DNA from: Microbacterium sp. LWH13-1.2
GTDB taxonomy: Bacteria; Actinomycetota; Actinomycetes; Actinomycetales; Microbacteriaceae
Reading direction: 5' to 3'
DNA: 64,000 bases
Assembly (NCBI RefSeq): GCF_038397735.1
Contig: NZ_CP151635.1
Location: 1,736,001-1,800,000 of the forward strand
The position numbers and the translations under genes were made by a program. Below, in pieces: positions 37,911-47,959 of the stretch (position 1 is its first letter; each line of letters opens with the position of its first letter). The notes under the pieces are model-generated. The model was given only the letters and a program-made list of their open reading frames with translations. It was not told where the DNA came from and ran no database searches.

Positions 37911-38842
37911 TGTTCCTCCAACAATGCTCGTGCTGTGGTCTCATCTGTCACCAGGACGCTGCACAGGCCGCTGGTCACGACTGTACGCGCGATGTCATGC
38001 TTGGCGTCACCCGCGGTGACGAAGATCGAGCGCTTCGCGGCGCGCAGCCGACCGAGGTCGACGCCGACCGTCCGGGCGTCGAGCTGCGGGTCGACGATGT
38101 TGCCGTCCGCGTCGATGTAGCGGCCGAGGACATCACCTACGGCGCCGCGTCGGGCGAGCTCCTCGACATCGGACGCCGAGAGATACCCGTTCTCGACGTG
38201 GGCCGAAGTGGCGTCGCAGGGGCCGGCCGTGAACAGGAACGCCTGCGCCTCGGCTGCCTCTTCGAGGACGGCAGCGACCGTGCGGTCGGCCTCGATCGCC
38301 TGTTTGGTCTCGACACGTTCGAGGATCGCCGGGCTCGGCAACAGAGACACATGACCGGAGGCGCGCTGAGCGATCGTGACGGCGAGGCCTGCGGCTCCGC
38401 CCGAGCGACGGTTCAGGCTCACTCCCCCGTTGAGCTGCACGACCGTGACGCCGGTGGCCCATCCGTCGGGCAGCGCTTCGGCGACGGCACGAAGCGTGCG
38501 TCCCCAGCTGACGCCGAGGGTGCGCGGAACCGGACGCATGGCGGTGAGGAAGTCGGCGGCGGCCTGCGCGACGCGTTCGAGCGTTCCATCGTCGCCGTCG
38601 GGAGAGGGGACGACGACTGCCGCCCGCAATCCGTGGCGCTCGACGAGCTGGCGCTCGAGACCGAGGCGCCGAGCGCGCGGATGCACGATCTCGATCCGGA
38701 CGATGCCGCGCTCGCGCGCCTGGGTGAGCAGACGGCCCACCTTCCAGCGGGAGAGCTTGAGGAGGGCGCCGATCTCGTCCTGCGTCTTGTCTTCGTCGTA
38801 GTAGAGCTCTGCGACTCGGACCATCGTGAGTTCGTCTTCCAA
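37907..38842 (-). CDS. SorC/DeoR-type sugar-binding transcriptional regulator
   Basis: The 311-residue protein has an N-terminal helix-turn-helix (KTQDEIGALLKLSRWKVGRLL, about residues 19-39) and a SorC effector domain that binds phosphorylated sugars (LGVSWGRTL, ATVVTSG-like stretches). Like Bacillus DeoR it probably senses deoxyribose-5-phosphate and represses the operon it heads. The start is TTG at 38842, set by AGGAGG five bases upstream; an internal ATG at 38824 has no such site. A perfect 14-bp palindrome 55 bases upstream is its likely operator. Confidence 0.88.
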   Translation of the reverse strand: MEDELTMVRVAELYYDEDKTQDEIGALLKLSRWKVGRLLTQARERGIVRIEIVHPRARRLGLERQLVERHGLRAAVVVPSPDGDDGTLERVAQAAADFLTAMRPVPRTLGVSWGRTLRAVAEALPDGWATGVTVVQLNGGVSLNRRSGGAAGLAVTIAQRASGHVSLLPSPAILERVETKQAIEADRTVAAVLEEAAEAQAFLFTAGPCDATSAHVENGYLSASDVEELARRGAVGDVLGRYIDADGNIVDPQLDARTVGVDLGRLRAAKRSIFVTAGDAKHDIARTVVTSGLCSVLVTDETTARALLEEQ

Positions 38843-38896
38843 GGCATCCTCCTTCGCCGCTCAGTCTACGCGCGGATCACCGTTCGCGCATCCGAA

Positions 38897-38910
38897 TGCT
38901 CATATGAGCA
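38897..38910. promoter_or_regulatory. Palindromic operator upstream of SorC-type gene
   Basis: TGCTCATATGAGCA is a perfect 14-bp palindrome, 55 bases before the TTG start of the regulator. It is the only A/T-centred palindrome in this spacer, so it is the probable autoregulatory site. No clear -10 and -35 pair could be fixed around it. Confidence 0.55.
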
Positions 38911-38949
38911 GGACTGTCGAGACCTCCCGCGCATCCGCCGGATACGACG

Positions 38950-38981
38950 AAAGGACGCCGGCCCGGAGGCCGACGTCCTTT
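38950..38981 (-). terminator. Terminator after clpP2
   Basis: A 14-bp stem (38950-38963 and 38968-38981) with one G-U pair and a 4-base loop starts 15 bases after the clpP2 stop on the minus strand. The descending arm reads CGTCCTTT. It separates the clpP operon from the regulator gene. Confidence 0.8.
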
Positions 38982-38995
38982 CAGACCAGCGATGA

Positions 38996-39637
38996 CTACG
39001 CGCGCTTGCGCGAGGTGAGCACCTGATCGACGATGCCGTAGTCCAGCGCCTCGGCGGCGGACAGGATCTTGTCGCGGTCGATGTCGCGGTTGACCTGTTC
39101 GACCGGCTTGCCGGTGTGGCGAGCCATGGTCTCCTCGAGCCAGGTGCGCATGCGGAGGATCTCCGCCGCCTGGATCTCGATGTCGGACGCCTGACCGTGT
39201 CCGGCCTCACCCATCGCCGGCTGGTGCATGAGCACTCGGGCGTTGGGCAGAGCGAGACGCTTTCCGGGGTGGCCGCCCGCGAGCAGCACGGAGGCGGCGG
39301 AAGCCGCCTGACCGAGCACGACGGTCTGGATCTGCGGCGCGACGTACTGCATCGTGTCGTAGATCGCCGTCATCGCGGTGAACGAACCACCGGGCGAGTT
39401 GATGTACATCGTGATGTCGCGCTCGGAGTCCTGGCTCTCGAGAACGAGGAGCTGGGCCATGACGTCGTCGGCCGACGCGTCGTCGACCTGGACGCCGAGG
39501 AAGATCACACGATCTTCGAACAGCTTGTTGTAGGGGTCCTGGCGCTTGAAGCCGTAAGCCGTGCGCTCCTCGAACTGAGGAAGCACGTAGCGGCTGGAGG
39601 GCAGGTCGCCGGCAGAGCGGAAGGTGGGTGAGTACAT
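38996..39637 (-). CDS. clpP2: ATP-dependent Clp protease proteolytic subunit ClpP2
   Basis: This serine protease forms half of the mixed ClpP1P2 tetradecamer of actinobacteria. The 213-residue protein has Ser113 in [11 protein letters not shown], His138 in LMHQPAM and a catalytic Asp near DRDKILSA. The longer N-terminal part (about 25 residues before the conserved core) suits a cleaved propeptide. It lies 20 bases downstream of clpP1. Confidence 0.96.
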   Translation of the reverse strand: MYSPTFRSAGDLPSSRYVLPQFEERTAYGFKRQDPYNKLFEDRVIFLGVQVDDASADDVMAQLLVLESQDSERDITMYINSPGGSFTAMTAIYDTMQYVAPQIQTVVLGQAASAASVLLAGGHPGKRLALPNARVLMHQPAMGEAGHGQASDIEIQAAEILRMRTWLEETMARHTGKPVEQVNRDIDRDKILSAAEALDYGIVDQVLTSRKRA

Positions 39638-39657
39638 GAGAGTCCTTTCGCTTTCCG

Positions 39658-40254
39658 TTACTTGATGTCCTGGTCGGTTCCGCCGCCACCGACGACGTCG
39701 GTGGCCGAGTCGCGGATGTGGTCGACGAAGCCGTACTCGAGCGCCTCGTCGGCGGTGAACCAGCGGTCACGGTCGCCGTCGGCGTTGATCTGCTCGACGG
39801 ACTTGCCGGTCTGTGCCGCGGTGATCTCGGCGAGGCGGTTCTTCATCGAGGTGATGAGCTGCGCCTGCGTCTGGATGTCGCTCGAGGTGCCGCCGAAGCC
39901 GCCGTGCGGCTGGTGAAGCAGCACGCGGGCGTTGGGCGTGATGTAGCGCTTGCCCTTGGTGCCGGCGGTCAGCAGCAGCTGACCCATCGATGCGGCCATG
40001 CCGATTCCCACGGTGACGATGTCGTTCGGGACGAACTGCATCGTGTCGTAGATCGCCATGCCCGCGGTGATCGATCCACCGGGCGAGTTGATGTAGAGGT
40101 AGATGTCCTTCTCGGAGTCCTCTGCGGCGAGAAGGAGGATCTTCGCGCAGATCTCGTTCGCATTGTCGTCGCGCACCTCCGATCCCAGCCAGATGATGCG
40201 GTCTTTCAACAGTCGGTCGAAGACGCTCGTAGCGAGGAGGGGTTCTGCAGCCAT
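39658..40254 (-). CDS. clpP1: ATP-dependent Clp protease proteolytic subunit ClpP1
   Basis: This is the partner of ClpP2, with 198 residues, Ser89 in [10 protein letters not shown] and His114 in LLHQPHGG. The C-terminal tail ([13 protein letters not shown]) is disordered. It has an AGGAGC ribosome site and is the first gene of the pair. The two together with ClpX or ClpC degrade tagged proteins in the cytosol and are essential in relatives such as Mycobacterium. Confidence 0.96.
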   Translation of the reverse strand: MAAEPLLATSVFDRLLKDRIIWLGSEVRDDNANEICAKILLLAAEDSEKDIYLYINSPGGSITAGMAIYDTMQFVPNDIVTVGIGMAASMGQLLLTAGTKGKRYITPNARVLLHQPHGGFGGTSSDIQTQAQLITSMKNRLAEITAAQTGKSVEQINADGDRDRWFTADEALEYGFVDHIRDSATDVVGGGGTDQDIK

Positions 40255-40335
40255 GTCAGCTCCTGATTCCGTGTTTCAGTGATTCGAATCTACCGGCGAC
40301 GACGCAGCGCTCAGGCCGTGTTCGCCGTCGGCATA

Positions 40336-40833
40336 TCAGGCGTCGAGTTCCGCGATCTCGTGCGCGTATGCGGTCATCGAGCGGTGGTACCGCGGCAGGT
40401 GCGGAACGAGCGCGAGCAGCGCGACCGAGAGGCCTTGCGCCGGGCGCCCCGAGCTCGCCAGGATCAGCGCGTGCACTGTGGCCACGGCGTCTCGGTAGGG
40501 ACCGTCGCCCGACAGCTCCTCCTCCGCGCGGATCACGACGAGGGCATCGTCGTACTCTCCGAGATTGCGCAGCGAGCTCGCCAACTGGATCACGCACTGA
40601 GGGCGGTGCTCATCGTCGAGGCCCAGAGCGAGCGCGCGTCGGTACAGCTCCACCGCCTCGGCGGGCCGACCCGCCGAGTCACGGGCTCCGGCACGTTCGA
40701 ACTCGGCGCGTGCGTCGTCACTCCCCCGCTCGGCGGCGAGGGCGTCGATCCTCGCGATCGTGTCGTCCCCGACCTCTTCGCCGCTCGCGTCGTCCCACAC
40801 CTCGTCGACGCGCTCATCCCAGGTCTTCGCCAT
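40336..40833 (-). CDS. Tetratricopeptide-repeat protein
   Basis: The 165-residue cytosolic protein carries helical repeats of TPR type: ARAEFERAGARDSAGRPAEA, VIQLASSLRNLGEYDDAL and similar. It most likely mediates protein contacts; the partner is unknown. It lies between clpP1 and trigger factor, both protein-quality genes, which may hint at a related role. ATG 40833 (MAKTWDERV) is chosen over the GTG at 40848. Confidence 0.8.
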   Translation of the reverse strand: MAKTWDERVDEVWDDASGEEVGDDTIARIDALAAERGSDDARAEFERAGARDSAGRPAEAVELYRRALALGLDDEHRPQCVIQLASSLRNLGEYDDALVVIRAEEELSGDGPYRDAVATVHALILASSGRPAQGLSVALLALVPHLPRYHRSMTAYAHEIAELDA

Positions 40834-40865
40834 GTCCTCACTCCACATCCCGTCCGTTCACGAGA

Positions 40866-40895
40866 AAGGGGCGGATGCCGCAGCATCCGCCCCTT
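40866..40895 (-). terminator. Terminator after tig
   Basis: A perfect 13-bp stem (40866-40878 and 40883-40895) with a 4-base loop lies 20 bases past the tig stop. On the minus strand the descending arm ends CCCCTT then TCTCG. Confidence 0.85.
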
Positions 40896-40914
40896 CCTCA
40901 GAGATCGTTCTCGA

Positions 40915-42441
40915 TCACTCAGCCTTGTCGGCTGCCTTCTTGGCCGGAGCCTTCTTGGCAGCGGGCTTCTTCGCGGCCGGCTTCTCAGCGGCCTCGGCGT
41001 CGTCGGCCTTCTTCGCGGGGGCCTTCTTCGCAGCAGGCTTCTTCGCGGCCGGTTTCTCAGCGGCCTCGGCGTCGTCGGCCTTCTTCGCGGGGGCCTTCTT
41101 CGCCGGAGCCTTCTTGGCGGGCTTCTCGTCAGCCGCAGCCTCGGTCTCAGCCTCGGCCTCGTCGTCGGTCACGACGAAGTCAGACAGATCGACGGGCTTG
41201 CCGTTCGTGTCGACGACCTTGACCTTGCCGAGTGCGATGGCGAGGGCCTTGTTGCGGGCGACCTCGCCGACGAGCGCGGGAAGCTGGTTCGACGACTGCA
41301 GCGCCTCGACGAACTCCTGGGGAGCCATGCCGTACTGCGATGCGGACTGGATGAGGTACTGCGAGAGCTCCTCCTGCGAGACCTGCACGTCGGCCTGCTC
41401 GGCGATCGTGTCGAGCAGCACCTGCGTGCGGAACTGCTTCTCGCTCGCCTCGGTGACCTCGGCGCGGTGCACGTCGTCCTCGAGGCGGTTCTCGCCCTCG
41501 AGGTGGTTGTGCACCTCGTCCTCGATGAGCTTCGGCGGCACGGGGATGTCGATCTGCTCGAGCAGGGTCTCGACGAGCTTGTCACGCGCAGCGGAGCCCT
41601 GCGTGAAGACGCCCTGCTGCGAGACGCGCTCGGCGAGGCTCGCGCGGAGCTCGGCGATCGTGTCGAACTCGCTGGCGATCTGCGCGAAGTCATCGTCTGC
41701 CTCGGGGAGCTCGCGCTCCTTGACGGCCTTGACGGTGACGGAGACCTCGGCCTCGGAGCCGGCGTGGTCGCCGCCCACGAGTGCGGAGCGGAACGTGGTG
41801 TCCTCGCCTGCAGTGAGCGACTCGATCGCGTCGTCGATGCCCTCGAGCAGCTCGCCCGAGCCGACCTCGTAGGAGACGCCCTCGGCGCGGTCGATCTCGG
41901 CGCCGTCGATGGTGGCGACGAGGTCGAGTTCGACGAAGTCGCCCTTCGCTGCGGGGCGGTCGACGGGAACGAGCGTGCCGAAGCGCGCGCGCAGGTTCTC
42001 GAGCTCTGCGTCGAGCGCGGCCTCGTCGGCCTCGACGGCGTCGACCGTCAGGGTGATGCCGTCATACGCGGGGATCTCGATCTCCGGGCGGACGTCCACC
42101 TCGATGTCGACGAGCAGGTCGCCCGAGAAGTCCTTCTCGTTCGGCCACTGCGTGATGTCGGCTGCAGGGCGGCCGACGACGCGGAGCTTGTGCTCGACGG
42201 TCGCGTCGCGGAAGAACTTGTCGAGGCCCTCGTTGACCGCGTGCTCGATGACCGCGCCACGACCGATGCGCTGGTCGATGATCGGAGCGGGGACCTTGCC
42301 CTTGCGGAAGCCGGGGATCTGGACGTCCTGAGCGATGTGCTCGTAGGCGTGCGCGATGCTGGGCTTGAGGTCGTCGGGGGTGACCGTGATGCTGAGCTTG
42401 ACCCGGGTCGGGGTCAGCTTCTCGACGGTGCTGTTCGCCAT
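40915..42441 (-). CDS. tig: Trigger factor
   Basis: Trigger factor is the ribosome-bound chaperone and prolyl isomerase. The 508-residue protein has the N-terminal ribosome-binding domain with GFRKGKVP near residue 44, an FKBP-type domain around 150-245 and the C-terminal chaperone arms. The last 70 residues form an unusual Lys/Ala/Pro-rich tail (KKAPAKKA repeats) with two perfect 24-residue units, similar to histone H1-like tails. ATG 42441 follows AAGGAG. It is upstream of clpP1P2 as in most bacteria, here with one TPR gene between. Confidence 0.96.
   Translation of the reverse strand: MANSTVEKLTPTRVKLSITVTPDDLKPSIAHAYEHIAQDVQIPGFRKGKVPAPIIDQRIGRGAVIEHAVNEGLDKFFRDATVEHKLRVVGRPAADITQWPNEKDFSGDLLVDIEVDVRPEIEIPAYDGITLTVDAVEADEAALDAELENLRARFGTLVPVDRPAAKGDFVELDLVATIDGAEIDRAEGVSYEVGSGELLEGIDDAIESLTAGEDTTFRSALVGGDHAGSEAEVSVTVKAVKERELPEADDDFAQIASEFDTIAELRASLAERVSQQGVFTQGSAARDKLVETLLEQIDIPVPPKLIEDEVHNHLEGENRLEDDVHRAEVTEASEKQFRTQVLLDTIAEQADVQVSQEELSQYLIQSASQYGMAPQEFVEALQSSNQLPALVGEVARNKALAIALGKVKVVDTNGKPVDLSDFVVTDDEAEAETEAAADEKPAKKAPAKKAPAKKADDAEAAEKPAAKKPAAKKAPAKKADDAEAAEKPAAKKPAAKKAPAKKAADKAE
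40965..41108. repeat. 72-bp tandem duplication in tig
   Basis: Two adjacent 72-bp units (40965-41036 and 41037-41108) encode two nearly identical 24-residue blocks of the Lys/Ala-rich tail. The period is an exact multiple of three, so copy-number change keeps the frame. Confidence 0.8.
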
Positions 42442-42503
42442 TCTGGTGTGCTCTCCTTGTGATTTCCGCGCTGAATCGCGGCTGTCAGGCCGATGAAGCC
42501 ATG

Positions 42504-42577
42504 TCGGGGCGACAGGAGTTGAACCTGCGACCTCCCGCTCCCAAAGCGGGCGCTCTACCAAACTGAGCTACGCCCCG
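42504..42577 (-). tRNA. tRNA-Pro(TGG)
   Basis: The minus strand folds into a full cloverleaf: acceptor CGGGGCG/CGCCCCG, D-arm GCTC..GAGC, anticodon stem CCCGC/GCGGG with loop TTTGGGA (anticodon TGG), and T-arm with GTTCAAC. Discriminator base is A. The CCA end is not encoded. Confidence 0.97.
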
Positions 42578-42607
42578 GGGAATCCGCATGCAGATTCAGC
42601 CCCACCG

Positions 42608-42647
42608 AGTCTAACGGACACGAGCACCTCCGTCAGTCCGCTATGAT
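42608..42647. promoter_or_regulatory. Divergent tRNA promoters
   Basis: For tRNA-Pro (minus): -35 CTGACG (42636-42631), 17 bp, -10 TAGACT (42613-42608). For tRNA-Gly (plus): -10 TATGAT (42642-42647), about 40 bases before the tRNA; its -35 is not clear. The two lie back to back. Confidence 0.55.
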
Positions 42648-42686
42648 CGATGAGTCGGCACAGTCCTCCCGGACACCGCAGACAAC

Positions 42687-42757
42687 GGGGCTGTAGCTTA
42701 GTGGTAAAGCCTCTGTCTTCCAAACAGATGATGCGAGTTCGATTCTCGTCAGCCCCT
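42687..42757 (+). tRNA. tRNA-Gly(TCC)
   Basis: Acceptor GGGGCTG pairs with CAGCCCC. The D-arm is followed by an anticodon stem TCTGT/ACAGA with loop CTTCCAA (anticodon TCC), and the T-arm is GCGAGTTCGATTCTCGT. Discriminator is T. The CCA is not encoded. A strong terminator follows. Confidence 0.97.
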
Positions 42758-42762
42758 CACTC

Positions 42763-42792
42763 CGAAGGCCCCCGCACATGCGGGGGCCTTCG
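42763..42792 (+). terminator. Terminator after tRNA-Gly
   Basis: A 14-bp perfect stem (42763-42776 and 42779-42792) with a 2-base loop is followed by ACGTTTTC. It lies 5 bases past the tRNA. Confidence 0.9.
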
Positions 42793-42865
42793 ACGTTTTC
42801 CCGTTCGGTGAGCGATCTTCTGGCAGAGTCGAGATACGCAGGTCCCGACCGGAGGTCCCCACCGA

Positions 42866-44071
42866 ATGTCTGCTCCCACCGGCTTCGCCGAGCACTCACC
42901 CGGAGGCCATGTCCTGCCTGCGCACATCGCGAGCACGTTCCCGCAGGCACCGCAGCCGCGCAAGAGGAGGACGGGACTCCTCGTCGGCCCCCTGGGCGCG
43001 ATCATCGCCGCGTCCGTCGTCGGAGGGCTGCAGATCACCGCGAACCTCGGGTACGACGACGCGCGCGCGGAGTTCGACAGTGCCAGGGACATCGCTCAGG
43101 ACACGATCGCAGAGGTCACACTCGCCTCTGACCAGCTCGGCTCGACCTCCGACACCGCGACCCTCCTGCTGAACAGCGACTCGGGCGTGCTCGCAGATGC
43201 GACCGCGAAAGAGGCACTGTCGGCATCGATCACCGAGGCCGCCGATGTCTCGGCATCCGCCGATCAGGTCCTCGACACCGCGCTGCCGGATGCAGGAGCG
43301 AAGCCCACCATCTTCTGGGAGCTGTTCGGCGCATCCGAGGGGCTCCGGCTCGACATCGAGGATCTCGAGCATCTCGACACCGAGCTCTCCGAGGAGTCCC
43401 CCGCGCTCGCGGACGTCGAGACGCTGGTGACGGACGCCGGTCTCGCGTTCCTGGGTTCTGCCGCGACCGCAGCCGCTCCCTTCGAGGCCGCGCACGTCTC
43501 CGCAAAGAACGACGACGTCATCGCGCTGCGTGATGCCGCCTCGACCGCCGCCGGCGCATCCGCTCTCGACGACTCCGCCGTCGCCACCTTCGTGGCACTG
43601 CAGGATGCCGCGGCGCAGGTCGTCGCCTCCGAAAGCGCGGAACTGAGCGAGAAGGCCGGTCCTCTGCAGGGCGTGCGGCTCGAGATCGAGGCGTATGCCC
43701 GGTCGCTGGCACCAGGTGTGCTGCTCGAGTTCGACTGGAACCCGCTCGTGAACAATGCCGGCGAGAACGGGAGCATGGGCGGCCTGACCACATGGTGGTG
43801 GGACGAACCCGATCGCGCGGTGATCGAGCTCTCGAACTCCGTGGCGGAGCAATGGCCGGCCGATCGCAGCAAGGCACTCGTCGCGCACGAGGTCGGCCAC
43901 GCCATCAGCGTCAAGTGCGAGGACATGTACGACTCGTCGACGCAGGACAGCATCGAGAAATGGGCCACTGCGTGGGCCATCAGCATGGGATTCACCGACG
44001 ATGCGAACGGCGTCTGGGCGTACGGCTACCCACCGCAGTCCTACATCGACGCCGCGGCCGGATGCCGCTGA
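42866..44071 (+). CDS. Membrane-anchored protein with HExxH motif, family unknown
   Basis: The 401-residue protein has a cytosolic N-terminus ending in RKRR, one transmembrane helix (about 37-58), then a long Ala/Asp/Glu-rich helical region (about 62-290) and a C-terminal domain. The latter has LTTWWWDEPDRAVIELS and then HEVGH at 341-345, a zinc-metalloprotease signature. About 19 residues on, EKWATAWAISMG resembles the third-ligand segment (E-x-x-A-x-x-W/F-A) of gluzincins such as ImmA/IrrE. I do not recognise a named family. By topology the HExxH domain should face outside. It is a monocistronic gene with its own ribosome site (GGAGG) and is closed by a terminator. Confidence 0.7.
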   Translation: MSAPTGFAEHSPGGHVLPAHIASTFPQAPQPRKRRTGLLVGPLGAIIAASVVGGLQITANLGYDDARAEFDSARDIAQDTIAEVTLASDQLGSTSDTATLLLNSDSGVLADATAKEALSASITEAADVSASADQVLDTALPDAGAKPTIFWELFGASEGLRLDIEDLEHLDTELSEESPALADVETLVTDAGLAFLGSAATAAAPFEAAHVSAKNDDVIALRDAASTAAGASALDDSAVATFVALQDAAAQVVASESAELSEKAGPLQGVRLEIEAYARSLAPGVLLEFDWNPLVNNAGENGSMGGLTTWWWDEPDRAVIELSNSVAEQWPADRSKALVAHEVGHAISVKCEDMYDSSTQDSIEKWATAWAISMGFTDDANGVWAYGYPPQSYIDAAAGCR

Positions 44072-44088
44072 GACCTTCACCGAACATG

Positions 44089-44125
44089 GAAGAAGCCGTC
44101 GCGATGTGATCGCGACGGCTTCTTC
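44089..44125. terminator. Bidirectional terminator
   Basis: Sixteen-base perfect arms (44089-44104 and 44110-44125) with a 5-base loop stand between the convergent HExxH gene and rbpA. Confidence 0.88.
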
Positions 44126-44143
44126 TCTGAGATCAGACCGAGG

Positions 44144-44497
44144 TCACTGGCCCCGGCGCTCGCGCAGCTGGGTGAGCGCGTCCTCGAGAAGCTGGACGGC
44201 CTCTTCGTCGGTACGACGCTCCTTCACGTATGCGAGGTGCGTCTTGTACGGCTCCGCCTTGGCGAGCGCAGGCGGGTTGGCCTTGTCGCGCCCGGCAGGC
44301 AGCCCGGACTGCGGGTGGTCGATCGTCTCGGGGATCTCCTCTTCAGGAAGACCCGCCGCGAAGTAGCGAACCGTCTCGTTACCGAGACCGTCCCAGTAGG
44401 ACACCGCGATGCGGTCGGCGTGGTAGCCGTGGTCCTGCTCGCCCATGGGGCCGGAACCGACACGGGTCCCTCGGATCGCATTGCCGCCGGTAGCCAT
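44144..44497 (-). CDS. rbpA: RNA polymerase-binding protein RbpA
   Basis: RbpA binds the sigma subunit and RNA polymerase of actinobacteria and stabilises the open complex at promoters. The 117-residue protein begins ATGGNAIRGTRVGSGPMGE and has the basic and sigma-interacting C-terminal part (AYVKERRTDEEAVQLLEDAL). ATG 44497 overlaps the secG stop by one base. RbpA is restricted to actinobacteria and is strong evidence for the lineage. Confidence 0.95.
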   Translation of the reverse strand: MATGGNAIRGTRVGSGPMGEQDHGYHADRIAVSYWDGLGNETVRYFAAGLPEEEIPETIDHPQSGLPAGRDKANPPALAKAEPYKTHLAYVKERRTDEEAVQLLEDALTQLRERRGQ

Positions 44498-44745
44498 CAG
44501 ATCACCTCGAACTTCGTGATGAGACCGAGCGCGACGATCGACACGAACCACGCCAGAGCGAGGATCACGGTGAACCGATTGAGATTGCGCTCAGCGAGAC
44601 CCGACGAGCCCACAGCCGACGTCATTCCGCCACCGAACATGTCGGACAGGCCGCCACCGCGACCCTTGTGGAGGAGGATGAGGAGAGTCAGCAGGACGCT
44701 GGTTATGCCCAGCACCACCTGCAGGACGAACTCGAGAATTTCCAC
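44497..44745 (-). CDS. secG: Preprotein translocase subunit SecG
   Basis: SecG is a small subunit of the SecYEG channel, with two transmembrane helices: residues 3-25 and about 55-77. The 82-residue protein has the conserved loop LHKGRGGGLSDMFGGG between them. It lies downstream of tpiA as in many Gram-positive genomes. Confidence 0.95.
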   Translation of the reverse strand: MEILEFVLQVVLGITSVLLTLLILLHKGRGGGLSDMFGGGMTSAVGSSGLAERNLNRFTVILALAWFVSIVALGLITKFEVI

Positions 44746-44790
44746 GAGGAAGAGCCTTTCGCTGGGGCAGGACTGCCCCGGTAACGGTCA

Positions 44791-44796
44791 AGTATA
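44791..44796 (-). promoter_or_regulatory. -10 candidate for secG-rbpA
   Basis: TATACT on the minus strand lies directly after the tpiA terminator and about 45 bases before the secG start codon. No -35 is visible because the terminator arm occupies that place. Confidence 0.45.
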
Positions 44797-44798
44797 CG

Positions 44799-44826
44799 GT
44801 GTGGCGGGGCCGGAGCCCCGCCACAC
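44799..44826 (-). terminator. Terminator after tpiA
   Basis: Twelve-bp perfect arms (44799-44810 and 44815-44826) with a 4-base loop abut the tpiA stop codon at 44827. Confidence 0.85.
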
Positions 44827-45618
44827 TCACACGCCGACGTGCTTCTCGAAGCGGATGATCGCGGCGAATTCGTCGACCACGAGGCTCGCGCCTCCGACGA
44901 GTGCGCCGTCGACATCGGGCTCACGCATGTAGCTGGCGATGTTCGCAGCCTTGACCGATCCGCCGTACAGGATCCGGGTGCGCGCCGCAGCGTCGTCACC
45001 GAGGACCTTGGCGATCACCGTGCGCAGCGCGGCGCAGACATCCTGCGCCTGCTGCGGTGTCGCCGCCTGGCCTGAGCCGATGGCCCAGACAGGCTCGTAC
45101 GCCACGACGATGTCGGCATCCTTGGAGAGTCCCTGCAGAGCGGCTTCGAGCTGTCCGGCCGGAACCGCGCTCGCGCCGAACTTCTCGAGGTCCTCCGCGG
45201 TCTCGCCCACGCAGATCACCGGCGAGAGGCCGTGCTTGAGCGCGGCCTTCGTCTTCGCCGCGACGACCTCGTCGGATTCCGCGTGGTACTCGCGGCGCTC
45301 CGAGTGGCCGATGATGACGTACTTCGCGTCGAGCTTCGCGAGGAACGCACCCGACACCTCACCGGTGTACGCACCGGAATCGTGTGCCGAGATGTCCTGC
45401 GCTCCGAGCGCGAACGGGATCTTGTCCGCGTCGATCAGCGTCTGCACGCTGCGGATGTCGGTGAAGGGCGGGAACACCGCGACCTCGACCGAGCCGTCCT
45501 CGTGCTTGGCGTCCTTGAGCGTCCAGTGCAGCTTCTGCACGAATGCGACCGCCTGCAGGTGGTCGAGATTCATCTTCCAGTTTCCCGCGATCAGCGGGGT
45601 ACGGGTCTTCACGCCCAT
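44827..45618 (-). CDS. tpiA: Triosephosphate isomerase
   Basis: TpiA interconverts dihydroxyacetone phosphate and glyceraldehyde-3-phosphate. The 263-residue TIM barrel has Lys15 in GNWKMN, the catalytic His in IGHSERR and the catalytic Glu in [11 protein letters not shown]. It overlaps pgk by 10 bases and is third in gap-pgk-tpiA. Confidence 0.97.
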   Translation of the reverse strand: MGVKTRTPLIAGNWKMNLDHLQAVAFVQKLHWTLKDAKHEDGSVEVAVFPPFTDIRSVQTLIDADKIPFALGAQDISAHDSGAYTGEVSGAFLAKLDAKYVIIGHSERREYHAESDEVVAAKTKAALKHGLSPVICVGETAEDLEKFGASAVPAGQLEAALQGLSKDADIVVAYEPVWAIGSGQAATPQQAQDVCAALRTVIAKVLGDDAAARTRILYGGSVKAANIASYMREPDVDGALVGGASLVVDEFAAIIRFEKHVGV

Positions 45619-46823
45619 CCGAGCACCTCCAGGCCGGGTAGTTTCTTTCCCTCGAGGAACTCGAGGCTGGCGCCGCCGCCGGTCGAGATGTGACCGAACT
45701 GATCGTCGGTGAAGCCGAGCTGACGCACGGCCGCGGCCGAGTCGCCACCGCCGACCACGCTGAGACCGTCGACCTCGGTGAGCGCCTGCGCGACGGCCTT
45801 GGTGCCACCGGCGAAGGCCGGGAACTCGAACACACCCATCGGGCCGTTCCAGAACACGGTCTTGGATCCGCGGATGACCTCCGCGAACCGAGCGGCCGTC
45901 TCCGGGCCGATGTCCAGGCCGATGCCGGCGGAACCGAAAGCAGTGCTCTCGATGGCGTCGGCCGCCGTGACCTCGTGGTCGGCGTCCGCCGAGAACGAGG
46001 ATGCGACCACCACGTCGGTCGGGAGCACCAGCTCCACGCCGCGCTTCTCGGCCTCGGCGATGTAGCCGCGGACGGTCTCGAGCTGGTCCTCTTCGAGGAG
46101 GCTGGAAGCCACCGCGTTGCCCTGTGCCTTCAGGAAGGTGAACAGCATCCCGCCTCCGACGAGGATGCGATCCACGCGCGGCAGCAGGTGCGAGATGACG
46201 CCGAGCTTGTCGCTCACCTTCGACCCGCCGAGCACGACCGCGTACGGGCGCTCCGGGTTCTCGGTGAGGCGGTCGAGCACATCGAGCTCCGCTGCGATGA
46301 GCAGACCGGCCGCGGACGGCAGCAGCTCGGCGAGGTCGTAGACGCTCGCCTGCTTGCGGTGCACGACACCGAAGCCGTCGGAGACGAGGACGTCGCCGAG
46401 TTCTGCGAGCTGAGCCGCGAAGGCGCCGCGCTCAGCGTCGTCCTTCGAGGTCTCCCCCGGGTTGAACCGCAGGTTCTCGATGACGACGATGCCGCCGTCC
46501 TCGAGCGAGGCGACTGCCTCGTGCGCCGACTCGCCGACTGTGTCGCGAGCGAACGCGACCGGCTTGCCGAGCAGCTCGGAAAGCCGCTGGGCGACCGGCG
46601 CGAGGCTGTACTGCGGGTCGGGAGCACCGTCGGGTCGTCCGAGGTGCGAGCACACGACGACGCGGGCGCCCGCGTTGATCAGTGCGTTGAGGGTCGGCAA
46701 CGAGGCGCGGACACGGCCATCGTCCGTGATGATCCCATCCCGCAGGGGGACGTTGAGATCACAACGGACGATGACGCGCTTGCCCTCGAGCGGACCCAGT
46801 GAATCCAGGGTGCGCAGAGTCAT
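45609..46823 (-). CDS. pgk: Phosphoglycerate kinase
   Basis: Pgk makes ATP from 1,3-bisphosphoglycerate in glycolysis. The 404-residue protein has the N-terminal RCDLNVP motif, the hinge and the ATP-binding C-domain with WNGPMGVFE and a GGGDSAAA loop. It is 10 bases after gap. Confidence 0.97.
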   Translation of the reverse strand: MTLRTLDSLGPLEGKRVIVRCDLNVPLRDGIITDDGRVRASLPTLNALINAGARVVVCSHLGRPDGAPDPQYSLAPVAQRLSELLGKPVAFARDTVGESAHEAVASLEDGGIVVIENLRFNPGETSKDDAERGAFAAQLAELGDVLVSDGFGVVHRKQASVYDLAELLPSAAGLLIAAELDVLDRLTENPERPYAVVLGGSKVSDKLGVISHLLPRVDRILVGGGMLFTFLKAQGNAVASSLLEEDQLETVRGYIAEAEKRGVELVLPTDVVVASSFSADADHEVTAADAIESTAFGSAGIGLDIGPETAARFAEVIRGSKTVFWNGPMGVFEFPAFAGGTKAVAQALTEVDGLSVVGGGDSAAAVRQLGFTDDQFGHISTGGGASLEFLEGKKLPGLEVLGWA

Positions 46824-46833
46824 GGGAGATGTC

Positions 46834-47844
<1,011 letters not shown>

Positions 47845-47920
47845 TCAGGTCTCCCTGTTTCTCATGCGCTGTGCGCAGCAATCGTGCGTGCGCGGTGCGC
47901 GGGGGTTTTTGGCTGAGATG

Positions 47921-47952
47921 GCGTCCCGACGAGACTTGGCCCGTCGGGACGC
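47921..47952 (-). terminator. Terminator after sodA
   Basis: An 11-bp perfect stem (47921-47931 and 47942-47952) with a 10-base loop lies 8 bases after the sodA stop; a run GGGGGTTTTTGG on the plus strand lies further on. Confidence 0.7.
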
Positions 47953-47959
47953 GACCCGA

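Noticed and set aside
40279..42462. 727-residue open frame antisense to trigger factor
   Set aside because: Low-complexity Leu/Arg/Gly composition mirroring the tig repeats; no start signal.
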